A stretch of 46,680 nucleotides of DNA from Citrobacter sp. Awk 4 (GCF_028069725.1 NZ_JANEWG010000035.1:1-46680), one strand, 5' to 3'. Shown: positions 1 through 9,360, counted from the stretch's first letter. Numbers and translations: made by a program. The notes: generated from the sequence alone by a model not told the origin.

Positions 1-511
1 CAATAATATGCTGATTAAAATCACCAGAAAAACCGCTCAACTTATTTATCACCTTTGTGATAACATCTTCTAGATACCCCAGACCTAACACGCTATCATC
101 TATAGCATTTTTAATTTGTTGGCGCAAAAAAATCCGGGATGGATCTTTTGCCAAAACATCAGCACACTGAGCAGCATTCTCAAAGAGAAAATTTAAATTA
201 TTACATCTAACGATAATTTGCTCAGGCACAATCTTTAAATCAACAGATATATCAGAAATCCAGTTTTTTATTGATTTACTTGCATTACCAAAAACTCTCA
301 AAAAATCATCCCACTTAACATTTGAGATATTAAGTTCAGTGGGCCTATAGCTCAAAAAATTAATCGCATATTTATTAACAGCAAGATAAGAATCAACATA
401 TGACAGAGACTGACTATCGCTATTACTTAGACAAAACCTATCTGCTATAATTTCATCTCGTTGGCACGAGCGCACAAAGTCATCCATAAAAACAACATTT
501 TTATGTGACAT
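1..511 (-). CDS. Unknown AT-rich gene, 3' end cut off by the window edge
   Basis: I do not recognise this protein. Reading leftward from an ATG at 511-509, the frame stays open for 170 codons to the window edge, so the C-terminus is missing. The start is well supported: GGAGGT lies a few bases upstream (about 516-521). The visible part starts MSHKNVVFMDDFV, has no signal peptide or membrane segment, and is a mixed polar/hydrophobic, probably soluble protein with scattered cysteines. The DNA is much richer in A and T than the core genes to the right, which suggests acquired DNA. It is transcribed in the same direction as the portal fragment next to it, and its position near the end of a decayed prophage fits a phage cargo gene. 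No function is inferred. Confidence 0.75.
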   Translation of the reverse strand, partial: MSHKNVVFMDDFVRSCQRDEIIADRFCLSNSDSQSLSYVDSYLAVNKYAINFLSYRPTELNISNVKWDDFLRVFGNASKSIKNWISDISVDLKIVPEQIIVRCNNLNFLFENAAQCADVLAKDPSRIFLRQQIKNAIDDSVLGLGYLEDVITKVINKLSGFSGDFNQHII

Positions 512-538
512 AAACACCTCCATTTGATTACAGTCCTG

Positions 539-554
539 TTTAACTATAGTTAAA
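539..554. promoter_or_regulatory. Perfect 16-bp palindrome upstream of the unknown gene
   Basis: TTTAACTATAGTTAAA is its own reverse complement and lies about 28 bp before the start codon of the leftward gene ending at the window edge. It contains TATAGT, close to a -10 hexamer, so a dimeric regulator bound here would cover the likely promoter. The symmetry is seen in the sequence; the operator role is inference. The rest of 512-689 is AT-rich and shows no gene. Confidence 0.45.
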
Positions 555-689
555 TATAAACATGAAAGCGTGATTAACATCGCAAATAAAAATATCTAAA
601 TAAGTAATAGAACAACATGAATCATTCATTAAAATTATCTTGTAATTTCTTATTTTGATACTTGATCAGATTTTATTAATACAAAATCC

Positions 690-1103
690 CTACCATTGCT
701 TAAGTTCTTTTTTCGCTCCATTATTAACCAATTGGATAATCAGTTGCTGCAACTGCTGTATCTGCGCCCCCTGCTGCGTAATCGTCTGCTGGGTCAGTTC
801 CATCTGCTGCATGATCTGCCCGGTCTGTGCCATGGTTAACCCGTCAGAATACTTCTGCCCATCGGCTGAAGCCTGAGACTTGTTCGCGCTGACCTGCTTG
901 TTCGCGGTGTCCGCGTCTTTATTCTGGATCTCGGCTATCTGCTGCTTGAACTGAAGCGCCTGAACAAACTCATTCAGTTTCGCCTGCTGCTGAGCGGCCC
1001 TTTTCTCATCATCCGTCATGTACTGCGGATCCTGCGTGCCCAGTGCACGGCTGACGCGGTCGATAAATTCATCCTTGTTCGGGATTTCCACCAGTTCCAG
1101 CAC
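690..1103 (-). pseudogene. C-terminal remnant of a phage portal-like protein
   Basis: A leftward frame ends at the stop at 690. Only a GTG at 1103 is available as a start, but the frame is open back to a stop at 1239-1241, so this is the tail of a longer gene, not a complete one. The translated part has a segment LELVEIPNKDEFIDRV followed by a long tail rich in Q, A and K (IQQLQQLIIQL near the end). That layout resembles the C-terminus of tailed-phage portal proteins; I give this from memory of the family and it is not certain. The upstream part of the frame runs into the integrase start region on the other strand, so a deletion has probably fused two distant parts of a prophage around 1140-1180. 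Confidence 0.5.
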
Positions 1104-1179
1104 CAGATCGATAACGGCTGATTCAACGGGGAGCAGGTCACAATTACCCGCGAATAAATCAGTATATCCAGGAGGCGTG

Positions 1180-2461
1180 ATGCTGGCATTACCGACGGGT
1201 GTCGAAATCCACAGACAAAGTGTACGAATATGGTTTCTCTATAAGGGAAAACGATGTAGGGAAGTGCTCAAAAGCTGGAATATCACCCCTTCGAATATAA
1301 AAAAAGCGGGTAACATGCGCGCTCGAATCGTTAGCGATATCCAGCTAGGGACTTTCGATTACCTGACTTACTTCCCAGAGTCGAAAACAGCCAAATCGTT
1401 TCAGAACGACAAAGAGCATAGGCACATTCAGTGAGTTAGCAAACCTTTGGCTCAACGGCCATAAGATCACCCTTTCACCAAATGCTATTCGTAGTTACGA
1501 GATATCAATCCGGACGCTGGAAAAACTTATCGGTACCTCTACCCCATTAAGTGAAATTAACAATAGTGATATTCTGATCTGGAGAAAAGAATTGCTGTGC
1601 GGGGAGACTCATTACCAGCCAGGCCGACGCAGAAATAAGCAGGGTCGCTCCGTAAGGACAGTAGAGTACTACCTGGCAATTCTTCGGCAGATTCTTGATT
1701 TCGGGTATCTGAATAAGTTCATGTCAAACCGACCTTATGAGGGCATAAAACGACTCCAGAAAAACCGGGTTAAGCCGGATCCTTTTCTTCAGAGGGAATT
1801 CGAAATCTTTCTCAATACAGCACCTTCAAAGCAAAAGCATATGTGGCAGATAGCGTTTTATACTGGCGTTCGACCCGGGGAACTCTGCGCACTTGCATGG
1901 GAAGATATCGATCTGGAAAAAGGTGAAATCCGGATCAACCGTAACCTGACCCAGCAAGGGATATTTGGTCCGCCAAAAACCAAAGCAGGCAACAGGACAA
2001 TCAAGCTACTGGCTCCTGCCATCGATTCATTGAAAGCACAAAAAACACTGACCGGCCATTTCGAAAAGGTAGCCATCGAGATCCAGATGCGCGAGTATGG
2101 AAAAACAGAAAGCCAGGAACTGCACTTCGTATTCATGCCACGGCAGGAGAAAGGTGAACAGGCCAGACACTACTCTGTAAACTCAATAAGTTCACTCTGG
2201 AACGTAACCATACGACGTTCGGGTATTCGCCGCCGTCGTCCATACCAGACCCGGCATACCTATGCATGCTGGATGCTCTCTGCTGGCGCCAATCCTGCGT
2301 TTATCGCGAGTCAAATGGGCCATGAGAATGCAGAAATGGTTTATACAGTGTACTCTGCCTGGATAAGCGCGCTTGACGGTGATCAGATTGCATTTCTGAA
2401 CCAGCGTATCAGTGGATACCGTACTGCCCCCCACATGCCCCCAGAGGTGAAAGCGCATTAG
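1180..2461 (+). pseudogene. int: Phage tyrosine integrase, frameshifted
   Basis: The start is ATG at 1180 behind AGGAGG (1170-1175). The first frame gives a typical arm-binding N-terminus (LPTGVEIHRQSVRIWF, then NIKKAGNMRA) and stops at 1434. The rest continues in the next frame: residues equivalent to IGTFSELANLWL begin near 1412 and the frame runs to the stop at 2461. A single-base insertion (or two-base deletion) near 1400-1413 therefore splits the gene. The catalytic part is otherwise intact: Arg in GVRPGEL, Arg in YQTRHTYA (with Tyr where lambda Int has His), His in MGH, and the nucleophile Tyr in VYSAW. It is a member of the tyrosine recombinase family that integrates phages. The two halves together have the usual length. 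Without the shift it would be a normal integrase; as read it should be inactive. Confidence 0.9.
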
Positions 2462-2490
2462 CTAACATATTGAACTTCCGGTAAATTATC
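2462..2490. other. Probable prophage/chromosome junction (att site region)
   Basis: Only 29 bp separate the integrase stop from the rstB start. In E. coli rstA lies directly before rstB, but no rstA sequence is present in the 2.49 kb to the left. The element therefore ends at or very near here, with the attachment core in the 3' end of int or in this short gap. The exact core cannot be defined without the other end of the element. Confidence 0.4.
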
Positions 2491-3798
2491 ATGAAAAAGC
2501 TGTTTGTTCAGTTTTATCTTCTGCTGTTTGTCTGCTTTCTGGTCATGACCTTGCTGGTTGGTTTGGTTTATAAATTCACTGCCGAGCGTGCGGGCAAACA
2601 GTCGCTCGACGATTTGATGAAAAGTTCGCTATACCTTATGCGCAGCGAATTGCGCGAGATCCCCCCCAGCGAATGGGGAAAAACCCTGAAAGAGATGGAT
2701 CTCAATCTCTCGTTCGACCTACGCGTCGAACCGCTGAATAAATACACACTGGATAGCGTCACGACGCAGCGACTGCGGGAAGGCGACATCGTTGCGCTTG
2801 ATGATCAATACACGTTTATTCAGCGTATTCCTCGCAGCCACTACGTACTGGCCGTGGGACCGGTGCCGTATCTCTATTTTCTGCATCAAATGCGTTTGCT
2901 GGATGTGGCATTGATGGCCTTTATCGCTATCTCCCTCGCCTTTCCTGTCTTTATCTGGATGCGTCCGCACTGGCAGGAAATGTTGAGACTTGAATCCGCA
3001 GCGCAACGCTTCGGCGAGGGACATCTCACCGAGCGCCTCCATTTTGACAATGGCTCCAGTTTTGAGCGCCTGGGGATCGCCTTTAACCAAATGGCGGACA
3101 ACATCAACGCCCTTATTGCCAGCAAGAAACAGCTTATCGATGGCATTGCCCACGAGCTACGCACCCCGCTCGTTCGTTTACGCTATCGCCTGGCAATGAG
3201 CGACAACCTGAGCGAACAAGAGTCGCTGGCGCTGAATCGGGATATTGGGCAACTGGAAGCGTTGATTGAGGAATTGCTGACCTACGCTCGCCTCGACCGG
3301 CCGCAAAATGAATTAAAACTCACGGTCCCCGACCTCCCCGTCTGGCTGACTACCCATCTTGCCGATGTGCAAAGCGTCAATCCCGGACGTGAAGTGCACC
3401 TGAGCAACCTGGTGTCAGGAGATTACGGCGCGCTGGATATGCGATTGATGGAGCGCGTCCTGGATAACCTGCTCAACAATGCCTTGCGCTATTGCCATGC
3501 CTCCATACATGTCAGCCTGCTGTTAGCGGGCAACCACGCCACACTACTCGTTGAGGATGATGGTCCAGGTATCGCCCCAGATGCGCGTGAACGCATTTTT
3601 GAACCGTTTGTACGCCTGGATCCCAGCAGGGATCGCGCTACCGGCGGCTGCGGCCTCGGATTAGCGATTGTTCACTCAATCGCATTGGCGATGGGGGGAA
3701 CGGTAAGCTGTCGCGAAAGCACGTTGGGCGGCGCACAGTTCAGTTTCAGTTGGCCAGTCTGGCATAACATCGCTGATCTTCCCCCTGCCAGACCCTAA
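2491..3798 (+). CDS. rstB: Sensor histidine kinase RstB
   Basis: RstB is the inner-membrane sensor kinase of the RstA/RstB two-component system, a PhoP-activated system. The 435-residue product has an N-terminal membrane segment (about 9-28), a periplasmic part, a second membrane segment (about 135-155), a HAMP linker, the phospho-acceptor box GIAHELRTPL with His221, and an ATPase domain with NNALRY, DDGPGI and GCGLGLAI. Length is within two residues of the E. coli protein. The unusual point is context: rstA is not upstream. Instead a broken phage integrase ends 29 bp before the start, so rstB has lost the operon promoter normally located before rstA. The ribosome site (CCGGTAAATTATC before ATG) is weak. 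Confidence 0.95.
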   Translation: MKKLFVQFYLLLFVCFLVMTLLVGLVYKFTAERAGKQSLDDLMKSSLYLMRSELREIPPSEWGKTLKEMDLNLSFDLRVEPLNKYTLDSVTTQRLREGDIVALDDQYTFIQRIPRSHYVLAVGPVPYLYFLHQMRLLDVALMAFIAISLAFPVFIWMRPHWQEMLRLESAAQRFGEGHLTERLHFDNGSSFERLGIAFNQMADNINALIASKKQLIDGIAHELRTPLVRLRYRLAMSDNLSEQESLALNRDIGQLEALIEELLTYARLDRPQNELKLTVPDLPVWLTTHLADVQSVNPGREVHLSNLVSGDYGALDMRLMERVLDNLLNNALRYCHASIHVSLLLAGNHATLLVEDDGPGIAPDARERIFEPFVRLDPSRDRATGGCGLGLAIVHSIALAMGGTVSCRESTLGGAQFSFSWPVWHNIADLPPARP

Positions 3799-3834
3799 CC
3801 GCACGGTGGTCAGGCGGGGAATGATATGGTATAC

Positions 3835-3857
3835 AATAAGTATGTTGTAACTAAAAT
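3835..3857 (+). other. terB: TerB-type replication fork arrest site
   Basis: AATAAGTATGTTGTAACTAA followed by AAT matches the E. coli TerB site almost base for base, including the conserved GTTGTAACTA core. It lies between rstB and tus, ten bases before the tus start, as in E. coli, where Tus bound here also represses its own gene. From the known polarity of the site (locking C opposite the G of GTATG), forks travelling left to right in this window should be stopped, and forks travelling right to left should pass. Confidence 0.95.
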
Positions 3858-3866
3858 GGTGAGCAT

Positions 3867-4796
3867 ATGGCCCGTTATGATCTCGTTGACCGCCTGAATG
3901 GTACCTTTCGCCAGATAGAGCAAGAACTGGCTGCCCTGACGGAAAATCTTGAGCAACATACCTTGCTGATTGCGCGGGTTTTTTCTCTGCCTGAAGTGAC
4001 AAAAGAGGCCGAACATTCGCCACTGGAAACCATCGATGTTAAACAGCATCTGGGCAAGGAAGCCGAAGCGCTTGCGCTGCGCCATTACCGTCACCTGTTT
4101 ATTCAGCAACAGTCTGAAAATCGCAGCAGTAAAGCCGCGGTACGTCTGCCGGGGGTGCTCTGTTATCAGGTTAATCATGCCACGCAGGCAATGTTCGAAA
4201 ACCGGATACAACGTATCAACCAGCTAAAAACCACGTTTGAGCATCTTGTGACGGTCGAGTCCGCCCTTGCGCCAAACGCGCGTTTTGAGTGGGTACACCG
4301 GCATTTGCCTGGACTTATTACGCTGAATGCTTACCGCACACTGACGGTTATTCGGGATCCAGCTACCTTGCGATTTGGCTGGGCAAACAAACATATTATC
4401 AAGAACTTGCGCCGTGATGATGTGCTGGCGCAGCTGGAGAAGAGTCTGAATTCGCCGCGTAGCGTTTACCCGTGGACCCGCGAAGAGTGGCAGACCAAAC
4501 TGGAGCGCGAATATCAGGACATCGCCGCCCTCGGGCAACACGCCAGACTGAAGATTAAGCGACCGGTGAAAGTACAGCCTATCGCCAGAGTCTGGTACAA
4601 AGGGCAACAGAAACAGGTTCAGCATGCCTGTCCGACACCGCTAATCGCGTTGATTAATACTGATAACGGCGCTGGCGTACCGGATATTGGTGAATTGTTA
4701 AACTACGATGCTGAAAATATTCAGCACCGTTTTAAACCTCAGGCACAGCCGTTACGATTGGTAATCCCACGGCTGCACCTGTATGTGGCGGATTAA
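3867..4796 (+). CDS. tus: DNA replication terminus site-binding protein Tus
   Basis: Tus is a monomeric protein that binds Ter sites and stops the replicative helicase on one face. The 309-residue product aligns without gaps to E. coli Tus as I recall it. The residues around the cytosine-locking pocket are present ([10 protein letters not shown], giving Phe140 and His144), as are the basic DNA-binding strands ([18 protein letters not shown] near 230-247). Differences cluster in the N-terminal 60 residues and in 103-118. Its promoter overlaps TerB, so it should be autoregulated. Its stop codon overlaps that of the convergent fumC by a few bases, leaving no room for a separate terminator. Confidence 0.97.
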   Translation: MARYDLVDRLNGTFRQIEQELAALTENLEQHTLLIARVFSLPEVTKEAEHSPLETIDVKQHLGKEAEALALRHYRHLFIQQQSENRSSKAAVRLPGVLCYQVNHATQAMFENRIQRINQLKTTFEHLVTVESALAPNARFEWVHRHLPGLITLNAYRTLTVIRDPATLRFGWANKHIIKNLRRDDVLAQLEKSLNSPRSVYPWTREEWQTKLEREYQDIAALGQHARLKIKRPVKVQPIARVWYKGQQKQVQHACPTPLIALINTDNGAGVPDIGELLNYDAENIQHRFKPQAQPLRLVIPRLHLYVAD

Positions 4797-6196
4797 CGGC
4801 CCGGTTTCATACTGCCGACCATCAATTCCGGGCGAACCCAGCTGTCGAACTCGGCTTCCGTGAGATAGCCTAATGCCAGGGCTGACGCTTTCAAGGTCAG
4901 CCCTTCTTTATGCGCTTTTTTGGCGATTTCTGCGGCTTTGTCATACCCGATATGCGTGTTGAGCGCCGTCACCAGCATCAGCGACTCATTGAGCAACTGG
5001 TTAATGCGCTCGCGATTCGGCTCAATCCCCACAGCACAATGCGCGTTAAAACTCTCCATACCGTCCGCCAGCAACCGAACAGATTGCAGGAAGTTATGAA
5101 TAACCATGGGACGATAGACGTTAAGCTCAAAATTCCCTGCTGCCCCGCCCATATTCACCGCCACATCATTGCCCATCACCTGGCAACATAGCATGGTCAG
5201 CGCCTCGCACTGGGTCGGGTTCACTTTACCGGGCATTATCGAACTTCCCGGTTCATTTTCCGGGATCGCTATTTCGCCAATCCCACAGCGTGGACCTGAC
5301 GCCAGCCAGCGTACATCGTTGGCAATTTTCATCAACGACGCCGCCAGCCCCTTTAACGCACCGTGCGCATGGACCAGCGCATCACAGGTCGCCAGCGCTT
5401 CAAATTTGTTTGGCGCTGTGACAAACGGCGCGCCGGTACTTACCGCCAGTTCATCCGCCACGCGGCGGGCATACTCAGGATGGGTATTCAGCCCGGTGCC
5501 AACGGCTGTACCGCCCAGCGCCAGTTCCGCGACGTGCGGCAGGCTGTTCTCGATATGTTTGAGATTGTGTTCCAGCATCGCCACCCAACCCGAAATCTCC
5601 TGACCGAGCGTTAGCGGCGTCGCATCCTGCAGATGTGTACGACCGATTTTGACGATATCCGCAAAGGCGTGGGATTTTTCAGTCAGCGTTTTGGTCAACA
5701 CCTTCAACTGCGGGATCAGCTGATTGCGCAACGCCAGCAGCGCAGCGACATGCATCGCCGTTGGGAAGACGTCATTCGAACTCTGACTCTTATTGACGTC
5801 ATCATTCGGATGCACTTTGCGTTCCATGCCGCGAACGCCGCCCAACAGTTCGCTGGCGCGGTTTGCCAGCACCTCGTTCATGTTCATATTGCTCTGGGTT
5901 CCCGACCCGGTCTGCCAGATAGCCAGCGGGAACTCATCAGCATGTTTGTCAGACAGCACTTCATCTGCTGCCTGCCGGATAGCAGAGGCTTTCTCCGCCG
6001 ATAGCAAACCTAAATCTTCGTTGACCTTTGCCGCTGCGCGCTTGGTCAGCGCCAGCGCGTGGATCAGCGAGACGGGCATTTTCTCCGTAGAAATACGAAA
6101 ATGCTCCAGCGAACGCTGGGTTTGCGCGCCCCATAGCTTATTTGCCGGGACATCAATCGCCCCCATCGAATCTTTCTCGCGGCGTACCGTTACCAT
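4793..6196 (-). CDS. fumC: Class II fumarate hydratase FumC
   Basis: FumC is the iron-independent, oxidant-stable fumarase that interconverts fumarate and malate in the TCA cycle. I place the start at 6196 ([14 protein letters not shown]), behind AAGGAG, giving 467 residues as in E. coli; an upstream in-frame ATG at 6214 lies before that ribosome site. The family signature [11 protein letters not shown] and the active-site segment [16 protein letters not shown] are intact. It lies downstream of fumA in the same direction, but a strong terminator separates them, and a SoxS/MarA box sits just upstream, so it should be induced separately when superoxide inactivates the iron-sulfur fumarase. Its 3' end overlaps the tus stop. 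Confidence 0.98.
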   Translation of the reverse strand: MVTVRREKDSMGAIDVPANKLWGAQTQRSLEHFRISTEKMPVSLIHALALTKRAAAKVNEDLGLLSAEKASAIRQAADEVLSDKHADEFPLAIWQTGSGTQSNMNMNEVLANRASELLGGVRGMERKVHPNDDVNKSQSSNDVFPTAMHVAALLALRNQLIPQLKVLTKTLTEKSHAFADIVKIGRTHLQDATPLTLGQEISGWVAMLEHNLKHIENSLPHVAELALGGTAVGTGLNTHPEYARRVADELAVSTGAPFVTAPNKFEALATCDALVHAHGALKGLAASLMKIANDVRWLASGPRCGIGEIAIPENEPGSSIMPGKVNPTQCEALTMLCCQVMGNDVAVNMGGAAGNFELNVYRPMVIHNFLQSVRLLADGMESFNAHCAVGIEPNRERINQLLNESLMLVTALNTHIGYDKAAEIAKKAHKEGLTLKASALALGYLTEAEFDSWVRPELMVGSMKPGR

Positions 6197-6289
6197 GACC
6201 TGCTCCTTATACAATTATTTGATTAGGTTATGTTTCGACATGGCCCACTTGCTTGCGGTCTTAATAAGTATCAACGAAATCAGCACCGC

Positions 6290-6309
6290 CATTTGGTGGT
6301 TTGTGCGGT
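6290..6309 (-). promoter_or_regulatory. SoxS/MarA/Rob box before fumC
   Basis: On the minus strand the 20 bases read ACCGCACAAACCACCAAATG. This fits the published degenerate marbox consensus (AYnGCAC, seven bases, then YYAAAY) at every specified position. It lies about 94 bp upstream of the fumC start codon, directly behind the fumA terminator. fumC is a known SoxRS target in E. coli, so the role is well supported by family knowledge. Confidence 0.8.
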
Positions 6310-6334
6310 AAAAAAAACCGCCCCGAAGGGCGGC
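6310..6334 (-). terminator. Intrinsic terminator of fumA
   Basis: On the minus strand GCCGCCC, a TTCG tetraloop and GGGCGGT form a stable GC-rich stem, followed by a run of eight T. It begins six bases after the fumA stop codon. It separates fumA transcripts from fumC. Confidence 0.92.
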
Positions 6335-6339
6335 TGACG

Positions 6340-7986
6340 TTACTTAACGCAGCGTGCGCACTGCGACGTCTGAATCTGTTGGAAGAAATCGTTGCCTTTA
6401 TCATCGACAAGGATAAAGGCCGGGAAATCTTCTACTTCAATTTTCCAGATAGCTTCCATCCCCAGTTCAGGATATTCCACGCACTCCAGACTCTTGATAC
6501 TGCCCTGAGCCAGTACTGCCGCCGGACCACCAATACTGCCAAGATAGAAGCCACCGTGCTTATGACACGCGTCGGTGACCTGTTGGCTGCGGTTGCCTTT
6601 CGCCAGCATGATCATACTGCCACCAGCCGACTGGAGCTGATCCACATACGAATCCATACGTCCTGCCGTGGTTGGGCCAAGCGAACCCGAGGCATATCCT
6701 TCTGGCGTTTTCGCCGGACCGGCGTAATAGATCGGATGGTCTTTCACGTACTGCGGCAAACCTTCACCGTTATCCAGACGCTCTTTCAACTTCGCGTGAG
6801 CAATATCGCGCCCTACAATAATGGTGCCGTTCAACGACAAACGCGTCGACACCGGATACTGAGACAGTTGCTCAAGGATCGCTTTCATCGGGCGGTTAAG
6901 GTCGATCCGAACCGCTTCCCCTTCGCCTGCCTGACGTAACGCTTCCGGGATATATTTCCCCGGATTGTGCTCGAGTTTCTCTATCCAAATACCTTTGCGG
7001 TTGATCTTCGCTTTGATGTTGCGATCCGCAGAACAGGAGACACCCATCCCCACCGGACATGACGCGCCGTGGCGTGGCAGACGAATCACACGGATATCGT
7101 GGGCGAAATATTTCCCGCCAAACTGCGCGCCCAGTCCAAGATTTTGCGCTTCAATCAACAGCTCTTTTTCCAGTTCGACATCACGAAACGCCTGGCCGTG
7201 CTCGTTACCTTCGGTTGGCAGTTCGTCATAATATTTTGCCGAAGCCAGTTTGACGGTCTTCAGCGTCGCTTCCGCCGAAGTGCCGCCGATCACAAAAGCA
7301 ATATGGTACGGTGGGCAAGCCGCCGTCCCCAGCGTACGCATCTTATCGACCAGATAATTTTTCAATTTCCCGGGTGATAACAGCGCTTTGGTTTCCTGAT
7401 ACAGATAGGTTTTGTTCGCTGACCCGCCGCCTTTTGCGATACACAGGAATTTATATTCGTCGCCATCGACGCTGTAGAGATCAATCTGCGCAGGCAGGTT
7501 GGTGCCGGTATTGACCTCTTTGTACATATCCAGCGCGGCGTTTTGCGAATAGCGCAGGTTATCTTCGATGTAGGTGTTATAAACACCGCGAGCAAGCGCG
7601 GCTTCATCGCCGCCGCCCGTCCAGACACGCTGGCCTTTTTTACCGACGATAATCGCTGTGCCGGTATCCTGGCAGGTTGGCAAAATACCTTTCGCAGCGA
7701 TGTCGGAGTTACGCAAGAATTGCAGTGCGACATACTTATCGTTTTCGCTGGCATCCGGGTCACGGAGAATATCAGCCACCTGTTGCTGGTGCGCGGGACG
7801 CAACATAAACGAAGCATCATGGATGGCCTGTCTGGCGACGAGGGTTAAGGCTTGTGGATCAACCTTGAGCACTTCCTGCCCGGCAAACTCAGCAACGGAA
7901 ACATGCTCACTGGTCAGTAGATAATATTCGGTGTCATCCTTTTGGAGGGGAAAAGGATCCTGATAATGGAAGGGTTTGTTTGACAT
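6340..7986 (-). CDS. fumA: Class I fumarate hydratase FumA
   Basis: FumA is the oxygen-sensitive [4Fe-4S] fumarase of aerobic growth. The 548-residue length equals that of E. coli FumA. The three cluster-binding cysteines are visible in LPTCQDTG (Cys105), TAACPPYH and GASCPVGMG. The C-terminal half carries the class I fumarase beta domain with [12 protein letters not shown] and [10 protein letters not shown]. FumB would be nearly the same, but the location beside fumC and manA identifies fumA. It is divergent from manA across a 198-bp promoter region. Loss of its cluster under oxidative stress is the known reason for the SoxS-driven fumC backup next door. Confidence 0.97.
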   Translation of the reverse strand: MSNKPFHYQDPFPLQKDDTEYYLLTSEHVSVAEFAGQEVLKVDPQALTLVARQAIHDASFMLRPAHQQQVADILRDPDASENDKYVALQFLRNSDIAAKGILPTCQDTGTAIIVGKKGQRVWTGGGDEAALARGVYNTYIEDNLRYSQNAALDMYKEVNTGTNLPAQIDLYSVDGDEYKFLCIAKGGGSANKTYLYQETKALLSPGKLKNYLVDKMRTLGTAACPPYHIAFVIGGTSAEATLKTVKLASAKYYDELPTEGNEHGQAFRDVELEKELLIEAQNLGLGAQFGGKYFAHDIRVIRLPRHGASCPVGMGVSCSADRNIKAKINRKGIWIEKLEHNPGKYIPEALRQAGEGEAVRIDLNRPMKAILEQLSQYPVSTRLSLNGTIIVGRDIAHAKLKERLDNGEGLPQYVKDHPIYYAGPAKTPEGYASGSLGPTTAGRMDSYVDQLQSAGGSMIMLAKGNRSQQVTDACHKHGGFYLGSIGGPAAVLAQGSIKSLECVEYPELGMEAIWKIEVEDFPAFILVDDKGNDFFQQIQTSQCARCVK

Positions 7987-8184
7987 TGTACTCTCACTTA
8001 CAGCTCGGTCTGTTTATACTCTGGGCAGATTTTCCAAAGCCCTGCTAAAAAACAATTCACCTATCCTACACATTTTTTTAACAAAAACTGAGACAAGGAC
8101 GACTTTTTACGCGCGGAGGTTACTTCCACTGGGTTTCTTGCTTTAATACACGCAGTAATTTCCACATTGAAACAAGGCTTGATA

Positions 8185-9360
8185 ATGCAAAAACTCATCA
8201 ACTCAGTGCAAAACTATGCCTGGGGAAGTAAAACTGCGTTAACAGAACTCTATGGGCTCGCCAATCCGGCGCAGCAGCCGATGGCTGAGCTCTGGATGGG
8301 CGCGCACCCGAAAAGCAGCTCTAAAGTTCAGGATGCTAACGGCCAGACCGTCTCATTGCGCGACGTAATCGACCACAACAAATCTGCGCTGCTTGGCGAT
8401 GCGGTCGCCGAACGCTTTGGTGAGTTGCCGTTCCTGTTTAAAGTGCTGTGCGCCGCGCAACCGCTCTCCATTCAGGTACATCCAAACAAACACAATTCTG
8501 AAGTCGGTTTTGCAAAAGAGAATGCAGCGGGTATCCCGATGGATGCCGCAGAGCGCAACTATAAAGATCCGAACCACAAACCCGAGCTGGTTTTCGCCCT
8601 GACGCCATTCCTGGCGATGAATGCGTTTCGTGAGTTTTCCGAGATTGTTTCTTTGCTACAGCCGGTTTCCGGCGCGCACCCCGCCATTGCGCACTTCCTG
8701 CAAGATCCTAACGCGGAACGTCTGAGTCAGCTCTTTGCCAGCCTGCTCAATATGCAGGGTGAAGAGAAATCCCGCGCGCTGGCGGTGTTAAAAGCCGCAC
8801 TGAACAGCCAACAAGGCGAACCGTGGCAAACGATCCGCGTGATCTCTGAGTTTTACCCGGATGACAGCGGCCTCTTCTCACCGCTGCTGCTGAATGTGGT
8901 CAAACTGAACCCAGGCGATGCCATGTTCCTGTTTGCCGAAACCCCGCATGCGTACCTGCAGGGCGTGGCGTTAGAAGTCATGGCGAACTCCGACAACGTG
9001 CTGCGTGCCGGATTAACGCCCAAATACATTGATATCCCGGAGCTTGTCGCCAACGTGCAGTTTGTGGCAAAGCCCGCGTCTCAACTGCTGACCACCCCGG
9101 TTAAAAACGGTGCGGAACTGGACTTCCCTATTCCGGTGGATGATTTTGCGTTTTCCCTGCATGACCTGTCGGCGCAGGAAACAGCAATCGCCCAACCAAG
9201 CGCGGCCATTCTGTTCTGCGTTGAAGGTGAAGCGGTTCTGAGCAAAGGCGAAGAGCGACTGGTCCTTAAGCCGGGAGAATCGGCATTTATTGGCGCCCAG
9301 GAGTCTCCGGTTTCTGCCAGCGGCGTGGGCCGTTTAGCCCGGGTTTATAACAAGCTTTAG
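8185..9360 (+). CDS. manA: Mannose-6-phosphate isomerase ManA
   Basis: ManA interconverts mannose-6-phosphate and fructose-6-phosphate, needed for mannose use and GDP-mannose synthesis. It is a cytoplasmic zinc enzyme of the cupin fold. The start is MQKLINSVQNYAWG, giving 391 residues like E. coli; an in-frame ATG six codons earlier is less likely. Zinc-binding and catalytic segments are visible: QPLSIQVHPNKHNSE, NYKDPNHKPELV and FAETPHAYLQG. The C-terminal cupin ends GRLARVYNKL. It is followed by its own hairpin terminator. The 7987-8184 region shared with fumA shows no gene. Confidence 0.97.
   Translation: MQKLINSVQNYAWGSKTALTELYGLANPAQQPMAELWMGAHPKSSSKVQDANGQTVSLRDVIDHNKSALLGDAVAERFGELPFLFKVLCAAQPLSIQVHPNKHNSEVGFAKENAAGIPMDAAERNYKDPNHKPELVFALTPFLAMNAFREFSEIVSLLQPVSGAHPAIAHFLQDPNAERLSQLFASLLNMQGEEKSRALAVLKAALNSQQGEPWQTIRVISEFYPDDSGLFSPLLLNVVKLNPGDAMFLFAETPHAYLQGVALEVMANSDNVLRAGLTPKYIDIPELVANVQFVAKPASQLLTTPVKNGAELDFPIPVDDFAFSLHDLSAQETAIAQPSAAILFCVEGEAVLSKGEERLVLKPGESAFIGAQESPVSASGVGRLARVYNKL

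Noticed and set aside
655-876. Plus-strand frame of 73 codons, cysteine-rich
   Set aside because: It is opposite the portal-like frame and its Cys-rich content is the antisense reading of the Gln/Ala repeats.
1395-1440. Programmed ribosomal frameshift in the integrase
   Set aside because: No slippery heptamer or obvious stimulatory stem at the shift, and integrases of this family are made from one frame; a mutation or sequencing error is simpler.
2462-2490. tRNA gene as integration target
   Set aside because: No tRNA-like sequence is present on either side of the junction; the target appears to be the rstA-rstB boundary.
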